Assembly (NCBI GenBank): GCA_014359765.1
Contig: JACIYT010000001.1
Coordinates: forward strand, 351,448 to 415,447
DNA: 64,000 nt
Direction of reading: 5' to 3'
Source of the DNA: Roseovarius sp.
Lineage (GTDB): Bacteria; Pseudomonadota; Alphaproteobacteria; Rhodobacterales; Rhodobacteraceae
Position 1 is the first letter of the stretch. Each line of letters begins with the position of its first letter. The notes beneath the pieces were generated by a model that did not search any database, was not told where the DNA came from, and was given only the letters and a program-made list of their open reading frames with translations. A program made the position numbers and the translations under genes. Of this stretch, positions 1 through 8,692 are shown piece after piece.

Positions 1-345
1 GCCGCCAAGGATGGTGAGCGGCTTGTCGCCCCGGGCGCGGCCAAGCGCCACACCGGCGCGGCGGCTCTGTGCCGCATCGGCATTGCGCGGCAGCACCACC
101 ACGTCAAGCGCCTCCGCCGCAAGGCCCACGGGCCAGTTCAGCGAGATCACATCTCCCGCCTCCTTCTTTTCGAGCGCGCCGCCCTCGATCAGCCGCACGA
201 CCGCCCCGCGCATCAGGCGGTTGGCGCGCCGCCCCTCGGCGTCGAGCCTGCCATCGGGGGTGACAAAGACCGCGACGCGACCCGGCGCCGTGGCAATGGC
301 GTCGAGATCGGGGGCGGCAAAGCTGACGGGGGCGGGGCGTGTCAT
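1..345 (-). CDS. pepA: Leucyl aminopeptidase N-terminal part (partial, runs off left edge)
   Basis: Minus-strand reading from the ATG at 345 gives MTRPAPVSFAAPDLDAIATAPGRVAVFVTPDGRLDAEGRRANRLMRGAVVRLIEGG..., PepA N-domain-like; divergent from lptF. Confidence 0.65.
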   Translation of the reverse strand, partial: MTRPAPVSFAAPDLDAIATAPGRVAVFVTPDGRLDAEGRRANRLMRGAVVRLIEGGALEKKEAGDVISLNWPVGLAAEALDVVVLPRNADAAQSRRAGVALGRARGDKPLTILGG

Positions 346-470
346 CGGCAATCTCCATTCCTGAACCTCGCCCAGACCTAGCGCGCCGTTTCGCCAATGG
401 CCAGTTTGCAGTTTTCGCGCGGGATGCTTTGGGCTAGGTTCCCGGCAGGACGCTGCCTCGGGGGACGTGA

Positions 471-1619
471 TTGACCAGATTCGACAGATACTTGCTGTCG
501 CAATTGATGGTCTTGTTCGGTTTTTTCGCGCTGGTCCTTGTCTCGATCCTGTGGATCAACAAGGCGGTGCGCATGTTCGACAAGCTCATCGGCGACGGCC
601 AGCCGGCCTGGGTGTTCATCGAGTTCACCGCGCTGACCCTGCCTGCGGTGATCAGCGGCATGTTGCCCATCGCGGCCTTTGCCGCGGCGGTCTATGTGGT
701 GCACCGCCTGTCCTCGGACAGCGAGCTGACCGTCATCCAGGCCACCGGCTATTCGCCCTTTCGCCTTGCCCGGGCGGTGCTGGTCTTCGGGGTGATGGTG
801 GCGGCGATGATGAGCCTGCTCGCCCATGTCCTCGTGCCCAACAGCCTGAGCCAGCTGCGCCTGCGCGAATACGAGATTTCCGCCAATGTCGCGGCGCAGC
901 TGTTGAGCGAGGGCGAATTCCTCCATCCCGCGCCCGGCATCACCTTCTATATCCGCGAGATCACCCCCGAGGGGGAGCTGCGCGACGTGTTCCTGTCGGA
1001 CCGGCGCGATCCCGGCAGGACGGTGACCTATACCTCCTCGCGCGCCTATCTGGTGGCGGACGGGGCGGGCTCGCGGCTGGTCATGGTCGCGGGGATGGCG
1101 CAGACGCTGCGCAGCTCGGGCGCGCGGCTCTACGTCACCTATTTCGACGATTTCTCCTATGACATCACCAGCCTGCTGAGCCGCAGCGGGATCAATCTCA
1201 ACAAGGTGAGTTTTGCCGGCACCGGCGAGCTGCTGCGCGCCCCCGAGGCGGTGGCCGCGCGCACCGGCGCAGCCCGGGGCGAGATCATGGTGGAACTGCA
1301 CGGCCGCTTTACCGGCGCGCTGATGTGCCTGGTGGCGGCGCTCGTGGGCTACAGCACGCTGATGGTGGGCGCCTTTAGCCGCCTTGGTGTCTGGCGGCAG
1401 GTGCTGGCGGCCTTCGTGCTGCTCGTGATCGTCGAGATCGGGCGCAGCGCGATCGTCGGGCCGGTGATCGCCGGGGTCGCGCCCTGGCCGATCCTCTACC
1501 TGCCGGCGCTGTCGGGGATCGTGCTGTCGCTCGTGCTGTTATGGCTGGCGCATCACCCGGTGGCCTGGATCCGCATCACCACGGGGTTCCGGCGCAGGCC
1601 GGGGGGGGCGCCGGCATGA
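471..1619 (+). CDS. lptF: LPS export permease LptF (YjgP/YjgQ family), TTG start
   Basis: Multi-TM YjgP/YjgQ-like protein, followed directly by a second family member and lptD. Confidence 0.92.
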   Translation: MTRFDRYLLSQLMVLFGFFALVLVSILWINKAVRMFDKLIGDGQPAWVFIEFTALTLPAVISGMLPIAAFAAAVYVVHRLSSDSELTVIQATGYSPFRLARAVLVFGVMVAAMMSLLAHVLVPNSLSQLRLREYEISANVAAQLLSEGEFLHPAPGITFYIREITPEGELRDVFLSDRRDPGRTVTYTSSRAYLVADGAGSRLVMVAGMAQTLRSSGARLYVTYFDDFSYDITSLLSRSGINLNKVSFAGTGELLRAPEAVAARTGAARGEIMVELHGRFTGALMCLVAALVGYSTLMVGAFSRLGVWRQVLAAFVLLVIVEIGRSAIVGPVIAGVAPWPILYLPALSGIVLSLVLLWLAHHPVAWIRITTGFRRRPGGAPA

Positions 1620-2707
1620 TCCTCGACGCCTATTTCGCGCGGCGCTTCGTCTTCAGCGTCCTTGGCGTGGCGGTCGCGCTCGGCACGGTGATGGCGCTGA
1701 TCGAGCTGGTGAACGTGCTCGACGATCATCCCGACCTGGCCTTTCGGCAGGTTCTGGGCCTGGTCGCGCTGGAGATGCCCTGGGCCAATTACGAGATCCT
1801 GCCGCTGGTGGTGATCCTGGCCTCGGTGGCGTTCTTCGTGAGCCTCGCGCGCTCCTCCGAACTGGTGGTGGTGCGCGCGGCGGGGCGCTCGGCGTTGCGC
1901 GCGCTGATGGCGCCGGCGGCGGCGACGCTGCTGCTGGGCGTGCTCGCGGTCGCGGTCGGCAATCCCATCGTCGCCGTCGCCTCCAAGCGCGAGCACGACC
2001 TCTCCAACCGCTATCGCGGCATCGAGTCGGCGGCCTTTGCCCTGTCCGAGGAGGGGCTGTGGCTGCGGCAGGGCGATGCGCGCGGCCAGACGGTGATCTT
2101 TGCCGAGCGGGCAAGCTCGGATCTCGGGACGCTCTTCGGTCCGAACTTCCTCGAGTTCGGCCCCGACGGCACGCCGCAGCGGCGTATCAACGCCGAGAGC
2201 GCGCGGCTCGAGCGCGGGGCGTGGCATCTCGAGAACGTCAAGATCTGGCAGCTCGCGCGCGACACCAACCCCGAGGCCCAGGCCGAGCGGCTGGCGGCGG
2301 TCACGCTGCCCTCGGACCTCACGCAGGACCGCATTCTCGACAGTTTCGGGCGCCCGCGCTTCATCCCGGTCTGGGAATTGCCGCGCTTCATCGCGCAGAT
2401 GGAGGCCTCGGGCTTTTCGGCGCGGCGCTACGCGGTCTGGTTCCAGAGCGAATTGTCGCGCCCGGTCTTTCTGGTGGCGCTGGTGCTGATGGCCGCGGCC
2501 TTTACCATCGGCCATGTGCGCGGGACGAATGTCGGGCTCAAGGTGCTGTTCGCGGTGATCGCGGGGTTTGGCCTCCATTATCTGCGCAATTTCGGGCAGA
2601 TCCTCGGCGAGAACGGGCAGATCCCGGTGACGCTCGCGGCCTGGGCGCCGCCGGTGGCAGCGCTCCTGCTCGCGCTCGGCATCCTGCTGCATCTGGAGGA
2701 TGGCTGA
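1616..2707 (+). CDS. lptG: LPS export permease LptG
   Basis: MILDAYFARRFVFSVLGVAVALGTVMALIELVNVLDD...; overlaps the end of lptF. Confidence 0.92.
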   Translation: MILDAYFARRFVFSVLGVAVALGTVMALIELVNVLDDHPDLAFRQVLGLVALEMPWANYEILPLVVILASVAFFVSLARSSELVVVRAAGRSALRALMAPAAATLLLGVLAVAVGNPIVAVASKREHDLSNRYRGIESAAFALSEEGLWLRQGDARGQTVIFAERASSDLGTLFGPNFLEFGPDGTPQRRINAESARLERGAWHLENVKIWQLARDTNPEAQAERLAAVTLPSDLTQDRILDSFGRPRFIPVWELPRFIAQMEASGFSARRYAVWFQSELSRPVFLVALVLMAAAFTIGHVRGTNVGLKVLFAVIAGFGLHYLRNFGQILGENGQIPVTLAAWAPPVAALLLALGILLHLEDG

Positions 2708-4878
2708 TGCGGCTGCTGCTTGTGCTGGGCCTTGTCCTGGCGGTGTGGACCGGGCCGCTTGCGGCGCAGCAGGCGCCTGCCGGCATGGCGATGCTGGTGG
2801 CCGACGAGGTGCGGCTCAGTGCCGACAACCGCCTGATCGCGCGCGGCAATGTGGAGGCGCTCTATCAGGGCCGCCGCCTGACCGCGCAGGAGATCACCTA
2901 TGACCGCGCCACCGACCGGCTGACGATCACCGGCCCGCTCAGCCTCAGCGAGGGCAGCGATACGGTGCTGCTCGCCGACAGCGCCGCGCTCGACAGCGAT
3001 TTCTCCGACGGGATCCTGCGCGGCGCGCGCCTGGTGATGCACGACCAGCTGCAGCTCGCCGCGCACGAGATGCGCCGCACCGATGCCCGCCTCAACGAGC
3101 TTTCAAAGGCCACGCTCACCTCCTGCCGGGTCTGCGACACCGGGCGCGCGCCGCTCTGGCAGATCCGCGCCGAGCGCCTCGTGCATGACGAGGACAAGAG
3201 CCGCCTCTATTTCTACAACGCGCAGTTCCGGGTGCTCGACACGCCGGTCTTCTACCTGCCCCGCCTCAGCCTGCCCGATGGTTCGGTCCGGCGCGCGAGC
3301 GGGTTCCTCGCCCCCTCGGCGGTCAATTCGAGCCTCCTCGGGACGGGGGTGCGGGTGCCCTATTTCCTCACCCTCGGGGAGCATCGCGACCTGACCATCG
3401 CGCCTTTCTACGCGACCAATTCGCGGCGGCTCGAACTGCGCTACCGGCAGATGTTCCGGCGTGGCGAGATCGAGCTCAGCGGCGCGGTGGCCGAGGATGA
3501 TTTCAACGACGGGGGCGCGCGCGGCTTTCTCTTCGCCACCGGGCGATTCGATCTGCCGCGCGATTTCGTGCTGCGCTTCGGGGTGGAATATGCGAGCGAC
3601 GACACCTTTCTCGTCGATCACGACTTTTCCGACAAGGACCGGCTGAAGAGCGGCGTCGCGATCGAGCGCGCGCGCCGCGACGACTATACCCGCCTCGCGC
3701 TCGATCATTACCGCAGCCTGCGCGAGGACGAGAAGAATTCGACCCTGCCGAGCCTCGCGGCCAATGCCGAGCACGAGCTGCGGCTGTTTCCACGCTGGCC
3801 GGGCGGCGAGCTGCGCATCGGCGCGTTCGCCCATGGCCATCGCCGCAATTCGAGCCTGAGCATCGACGGGCCCGATCCCGATACCTTTGCCGACGGGCGC
3901 GACATGGCGCGCCTGACCGTCGAGGCGGACTGGATCCGGCAATGGGTCCTGCCGGCCGGAGTGCTGGCGCGGGTCACGACCGGGCTTGCCCTTGACCATT
4001 TCGAGCTTCGCGACATCGGCGAGACGGCGCGCCCGCAGGCGACCGAGATCACCCCGCGCGCCGCCGTGATGCTGCGCTGGCCATTCCAGAAGATCGCCGC
4101 CAGCGGCGCGACCCATGTCGTCGAGCCGGCGATGCAGCTGGCCTGGTCGGGCGGCTCCAATCCGGACATCCCCAATGACGAGAACACGGTGATCGAGTTC
4201 GACGAAGGCAATCTCTTCAACATCTCGCGCTTTGTCTCCCCCGACCGGCGCGAGCGCGGGATGAGCGCGGCCTACGGGCTGAGCTATGCGCGGGTCGATC
4301 CGACCGGCTGGGAGGGGCGGTTTGCGCTGGGCCAGGTCTATCGCGACGATCGGCTGCGCGAGACTTCGGGCGAGAGCAGCTTTACCCGCAGTTCGGGCCT
4401 GAGCGGGCGCAGCTCGGACCTGCTGCTGGCCGGGCAGTTCCGCAACCAGAGCGGCCTCGTCCTCACCGCGCGCGGCCTCTTCGACGATGATTTCGAGGTG
4501 ACCCGCGCGGAGGCGCGCGGCAGCTGGCGCAACGCGCGCACCGATATCGGCGCGACCTATATCTGGCTCGACAAGGATCTGCGCGAGGACCGCCCCGGCA
4601 CGATTTCGGAATGGGCCATCGACGGCAGCTATCGTTTCGCCGATCACTGGACGGCGAGCGGCGAGTGGCGCTTTGACGCCACCGATCAGCGCAGCATCCG
4701 CGCCGGGGCGGGGATCACGTATACCAACGAATGTGTCGAGATCACCTTTTCGGTCTCGCGCCGCTTCACCTCGTCCACTATCCTTGAACCCGAGACGAAT
4801 TTCGGCCTTGTGGTCGGGCTGCGCGGCTTTGGCGGCGGGTCCCGTGACGCAAGCCTGACCCGCAAATGCAGGACCTGA
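2707..4878 (+). CDS. lptD: LPS assembly protein LptD
   Basis: Signal peptide, OstA-like N-domain (ADEVRLSADNRLIARGNVEALYQGRRLTAQEITYDRATDRL) and long beta-barrel C-terminus. Confidence 0.92.
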   Translation: MRLLLVLGLVLAVWTGPLAAQQAPAGMAMLVADEVRLSADNRLIARGNVEALYQGRRLTAQEITYDRATDRLTITGPLSLSEGSDTVLLADSAALDSDFSDGILRGARLVMHDQLQLAAHEMRRTDARLNELSKATLTSCRVCDTGRAPLWQIRAERLVHDEDKSRLYFYNAQFRVLDTPVFYLPRLSLPDGSVRRASGFLAPSAVNSSLLGTGVRVPYFLTLGEHRDLTIAPFYATNSRRLELRYRQMFRRGEIELSGAVAEDDFNDGGARGFLFATGRFDLPRDFVLRFGVEYASDDTFLVDHDFSDKDRLKSGVAIERARRDDYTRLALDHYRSLREDEKNSTLPSLAANAEHELRLFPRWPGGELRIGAFAHGHRRNSSLSIDGPDPDTFADGRDMARLTVEADWIRQWVLPAGVLARVTTGLALDHFELRDIGETARPQATEITPRAAVMLRWPFQKIAASGATHVVEPAMQLAWSGGSNPDIPNDENTVIEFDEGNLFNISRFVSPDRRERGMSAAYGLSYARVDPTGWEGRFALGQVYRDDRLRETSGESSFTRSSGLSGRSSDLLLAGQFRNQSGLVLTARGLFDDDFEVTRAEARGSWRNARTDIGATYIWLDKDLREDRPGTISEWAIDGSYRFADHWTASGEWRFDATDQRSIRAGAGITYTNECVEITFSVSRRFTSSTILEPETNFGLVVGLRGFGGGSRDASLTRKCRT

Positions 4879-6137
4879 AGAGCATGACCCCCAGCCTGAC
4901 CCCCATTCCGCGCGGCCCCATCCTGTCCTGCCTCGTGCTGGTGCTGAGCCTGGCGCTCGGCCTTTCGCCGGCGCCGGTGCGGGCACAGAACCTGTTCGCG
5001 CCGGCGATCTTCGTCAACGATCAGGTGGTGACGCGCTACGACATCCAGCAGCGCGTGCGGATGCTGACGCTGTTCCGCGCGCCCGGCGATATCAACCGCC
5101 TCGCCCGCGAGCAGCTCATCGATGAACGCCTCAAGATGGAGGCCGCGCGCGTCATGGGGGTGGACCTGCCCGAGGACATGGTGGCCGAGGGCATGGAGGA
5201 ATTCGCCGCGCGCGCCAACATGACCGCGGAAGAGCTGATCGCCGGGCTCGGCCAGTCGGGCGTTTCCGAAGAATCGTTCCGTGCCTTTGTCCGTGCCGGG
5301 ATCGTCTGGCGCGAGGTGACGCGCGCGCGCTTCAGCCGGCAGGTCTCGGTCGGCGAGGCCGAGATCGAGCGCGCGACCCGCGCGCTCTCGGGGCAGGCGC
5401 CGGTGCGGGTGCTGCTGTCGGAGATCATCCTGCCCGTGACCAGCCTCGCCGATGCCGAGGACAAGCAGGTGCTCGCGACCCGCATCGCCCAGAGCCGCAA
5501 CGAGGCCGAATTCGCCGAATTCGCCCGGCGCCATTCGGCCGCGCCCTCGGCGCGTGTCGGCGGGCGGATGAACTGGCAGGCGCTCTCGGATCTTCCGCCG
5601 GGTCTGGCTCAGGTGGCGCTCGCGCTCGGGCCGGGCGAGATCTCCGAGCCCTTGCCGATCGAGGGCGGCATCGCCCTCATCATGCTGCGCGACATCGAGG
5701 AGGGTGCGCCGCCCGCGCCGCAATATTCGGCCATCGAATACGCGGCCTACTACATTCCCGGCGGTCGCAGTGCGCAGGCGCTGGCGCGCGCGGCGCAGGT
5801 CCGGGCGATGGTCGATACCTGTGACGATCTCTACGGGGTTGCCCATGGCCAGCCCCCCGAGGTGCTGGAGCGCGGCGCGCTCCCGCCCGAGGAAATCCCC
5901 GCCGACATCGCCGCCGAACTCGCCCCGCTCGATCCCGGCGAGGTCTCGACGCGGCTCACCCGTGCCAATGGCCAGACCCTCGTTTTCCTGATGCTCTGCG
6001 GGCGCTCGCCGAAGCTCGACGAGGAACTGCCCTCGATCGAGAACCTTACCAATTTCATCCGCAACCAGCGGATCCAGTCGCTGGCCGAGGGCTATCTCGC
6101 GCAGCTCAGGGCCGAGGCGCGGATCGTCGAGCCGTGA
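4866..6137 (+). CDS. surA: Peptidyl-prolyl isomerase / periplasmic chaperone SurA-like
   Basis: Signal peptide, SurA N-domain (FVNDQVVTRYDIQQRVRML) and parvulin-like domain; overlaps lptD. Confidence 0.88.
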   Translation: MQDLKSMTPSLTPIPRGPILSCLVLVLSLALGLSPAPVRAQNLFAPAIFVNDQVVTRYDIQQRVRMLTLFRAPGDINRLAREQLIDERLKMEAARVMGVDLPEDMVAEGMEEFAARANMTAEELIAGLGQSGVSEESFRAFVRAGIVWREVTRARFSRQVSVGEAEIERATRALSGQAPVRVLLSEIILPVTSLADAEDKQVLATRIAQSRNEAEFAEFARRHSAAPSARVGGRMNWQALSDLPPGLAQVALALGPGEISEPLPIEGGIALIMLRDIEEGAPPAPQYSAIEYAAYYIPGGRSAQALARAAQVRAMVDTCDDLYGVAHGQPPEVLERGALPPEEIPADIAAELAPLDPGEVSTRLTRANGQTLVFLMLCGRSPKLDEELPSIENLTNFIRNQRIQSLAEGYLAQLRAEARIVEP

Positions 6138-7090
6138 TCGCGCTCACCTGCGGAGAGCCCGCCGGCATCGGCCCCGAGATCGCCGCGAGCGCCTGGGCCG
6201 CGCTGCGCGGCACGGTGCCCTTCTTCCTGATCGGCGACCCGGCGCACCTGCCCGAGGGCGTGCCCGTCACGGTGATTGACCGCCCCGAGGCGGCAGGCGC
6301 GGTGCGCGACGCGCTTCCCGTCCTCGCCCATCCCTTCCCCGGCCCGCGCACCCCCGGCACGCCGCAACCGGCGCAGGCGCAAACGGTGATCGACGTGATC
6401 GCGCGCGCCGTGGCGCTGGTGCAGGCAGGGCAGGCCCGCGCGCTCTGCACCGCGCCCATCCACAAGCAGGCGCTGCAGGAGGGGGCCGGTTTCGCCTTTC
6501 CGGGCCATACCGAATTTCTCGCCCATCTCGCGGGTGTGGGCCGCGTGGTGATGATGCTCGCCGCTCCCGTGCTGCGTGTCGTCCCCGCCACCATCCATAT
6601 CCCGCTCAAGGACGTGCCGCAGGCCCTCACCCCCGCCCTGCTGGAGGAAACGATCCGCATCACCCATGCCGCGCTGAGGCGCGATTTCGGCCTGACAACC
6701 CCGCGCCTCGCCGTGGCCGGGCTCAATCCCCACGCGGGCGAGGGCGGGCGCATGGGGCGCGAGGAGATGACGATCATTGCCCCCGTTCTGAGCCGTCTGC
6801 GCGCCGAGGGGATGGATTTGCGCGGCCCGCTTTCGGCCGACACGATGTTTCACGCACCCGCGCGCGCGGGCTATGACGCGGCCATCGCCATGTATCACGA
6901 TCAGGCGCTCATCCCGGTCAAGACGCTCGATTTCGACCGGGGCGTGAATGTCACGCTGGGCCTGCCCTTCATCCGCACCTCGCCCGATCACGGCACCGCG
7001 CTCGACATCGCGGGGCAGGGGGTGGCCAACCCGTCCTCGCTGATCGAGGCGCTGCGTCTGGCCGACACGCTGGTAAAGGCGCGCGCATGA
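6134..7090 (+). CDS. pdxA: 4-hydroxythreonine-4-phosphate dehydrogenase
   Basis: [14 protein letters not shown]..., GHTEFLAHL..., [42 protein letters not shown] motifs. Confidence 0.95.
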   Translation: MIALTCGEPAGIGPEIAASAWAALRGTVPFFLIGDPAHLPEGVPVTVIDRPEAAGAVRDALPVLAHPFPGPRTPGTPQPAQAQTVIDVIARAVALVQAGQARALCTAPIHKQALQEGAGFAFPGHTEFLAHLAGVGRVVMMLAAPVLRVVPATIHIPLKDVPQALTPALLEETIRITHAALRRDFGLTTPRLAVAGLNPHAGEGGRMGREEMTIIAPVLSRLRAEGMDLRGPLSADTMFHAPARAGYDAAIAMYHDQALIPVKTLDFDRGVNVTLGLPFIRTSPDHGTALDIAGQGVANPSSLIEALRLADTLVKARA

Positions 7091-7929
7091 GCACGCTCGC
7101 GAACCTGCCGCCGCTCTCCCGCGTCATCGCCGCGCATGGCCTCTCGGCGCGCAAATCTCTGGGCCAGAATTTCCTTCTCGATCTCAACCTCACCGCCAGG
7201 ATCGCCCGGCAGGCGGGCGATCTGAGCGCCTGTGATGTGCTCGAGATCGGCCCCGGCCCTGGTGGGCTCACACGCGGGCTCCTGATGGAGGGGGCGCGCC
7301 ATGTGCTCGCCGTCGAAAAGGACGCGCGCTGCCTGCCCGCCCTGCAAGAGATCGCCGAGGCCGCGCCGGGGCGGCTCGACGTTGTTCATGGCGACGCGCT
7401 CGAAATCGACCCTCTGGCGCATCTGACGCCCCCCATCCGCATCGTGGCGAACCTGCCCTACAATGTCGGCACCGAATTGCTGATCCGCTGGCTGACGCCG
7501 CCCGACTGGCCGCCCTTCTGGCAATCGCTCACGCTGATGTTTCAGCGTGAAGTGGCCGAGCGCATTGTCGCTGCGCCGGGATCGAAGGCCTATGGGCGGC
7601 TCGCGCTGCTGGCGCAATGGCGCTGCGATGCCCGCATCGTGATGACGCTGCCGCCCGGGGCGTTCACGCCGCCGCCCAAGGTCTCGTCGGCGGTGGTGCA
7701 TCTCACGGCCCTGCCCGCGCCGCGATACCCCGCCGATCCGCGTGTGCTCGAACGGGTGGTGGCCATGGCCTTCAACCAGCGCCGCAAGATGCTGCGCGCG
7801 GCGCTCCGGGGCCTTGCGCCGGACATCGAGGACCGGCTGCTCGCCGCCGGGATCAAGCCCACCGACCGCGCCGAAACGGTGGGGCTCGAACAGTTCTGCG
7901 CGCTGGCACGGGGGCTGGCCGAGGGGTAG
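7087..7929 (+). CDS. rsmA: 16S rRNA dimethyladenosine transferase
   Basis: [43 protein letters not shown] motifs. Confidence 0.95.
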   Translation: MSTLANLPPLSRVIAAHGLSARKSLGQNFLLDLNLTARIARQAGDLSACDVLEIGPGPGGLTRGLLMEGARHVLAVEKDARCLPALQEIAEAAPGRLDVVHGDALEIDPLAHLTPPIRIVANLPYNVGTELLIRWLTPPDWPPFWQSLTLMFQREVAERIVAAPGSKAYGRLALLAQWRCDARIVMTLPPGAFTPPPKVSSAVVHLTALPAPRYPADPRVLERVVAMAFNQRRKMLRAALRGLAPDIEDRLLAAGIKPTDRAETVGLEQFCALARGLAEG

Positions 7930-7935
7930 ATCGCC

Positions 7936-8001
7936 CGCGCGGAATCAGAGCGCGCCCCGCGCGCTCCCGCGCATCGCCGGGCCGCCCCCCGGCACGGCGA
8001 T
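7936..8001. repeat. Dispersed double-hairpin element, copy A
   Basis: CGCGCGGAATCA box, then GAGCGCGC-CCC-GCGCGCTC (7948-7966), then ATCGCCG...CGGCGAT (7973-8001). Confidence 0.5.
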
Positions 8002-8145
8002 CTGGCTGCCACCTGCGCGACGAAAGAGCGTTACCCGGACCTGGCTGCCATGAAGTGCACCAAACCGGCCTGGGATCGCCGCGCCGCGGCCCGTCGATGC
8101 CCGGAGACCCGAATGCTATGGACCAAGGGGGAGCCCCCGCGCGCC

Positions 8146-8613
8146 TCACCCCGTAAACTCCGCCAGTTCCGCCCCCGATATCTCCAGGAGCAGCCCCGGC
8201 GCGATCCCGAACAGGTGGCGCGGCGTGCCCGCTGCCGCCCAGACCGTCTCGAAGGCCAGCAGCGCCGGATCGAAAAAGGCGCGCGGGCGCGTCAGATGCC
8301 CCACCGGCGAGACCCCTCCAATCGCAAACCCCGTCTGCGCCCGGATGAGGCCCGCATCCGCCTTGCCCAGCGGCACGCCTGCCACCGCGCTCGCGCGGCC
8401 CGCATCCACCCGGTTCGCGCCGGAGGTGACAAAGAGCAGCGCCGCGCCGCTCTCCTCGTCGCGGAACATGATGGATTTGGCGATCTGCGCCACGTCGCAG
8501 CCCACCAGGTCGGCGGCCATCTGCGCCGTGGTGGCATTGCCGATCTCGCGCGGGGCGATGTCGCACCCCGCCGCCAACAGCGCCGCCGTCACGCGCCTGA
8601 GGCTCCTGCTCAT
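8146..8613 (-). CDS. YbaK/EbsC-type aminoacyl-tRNA deacylase
   Basis: ATTAQMAADLVGCDVAQIAKSIMFRDEESGAALLFVTSGANRVD...GKADAGLIRAQTGFAIGGVSPVGHL. Confidence 0.85.
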   Translation of the reverse strand: MSRSLRRVTAALLAAGCDIAPREIGNATTAQMAADLVGCDVAQIAKSIMFRDEESGAALLFVTSGANRVDAGRASAVAGVPLGKADAGLIRAQTGFAIGGVSPVGHLTRPRAFFDPALLAFETVWAAAGTPRHLFGIAPGLLLEISGAELAEFTG

Positions 8614-8692
8614 GTCCATCCTCCGGTTTTTTCACTGTCTTCCACACGCGGTTCGGATTGACCAGAGCGGCGCGCCTTGTATCACTCTCCGC

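Noticed and set aside
3103-4986. 627-aa minus-strand ORF opposite lptD
   Set aside because: Shadow ORF of a confident lptD.
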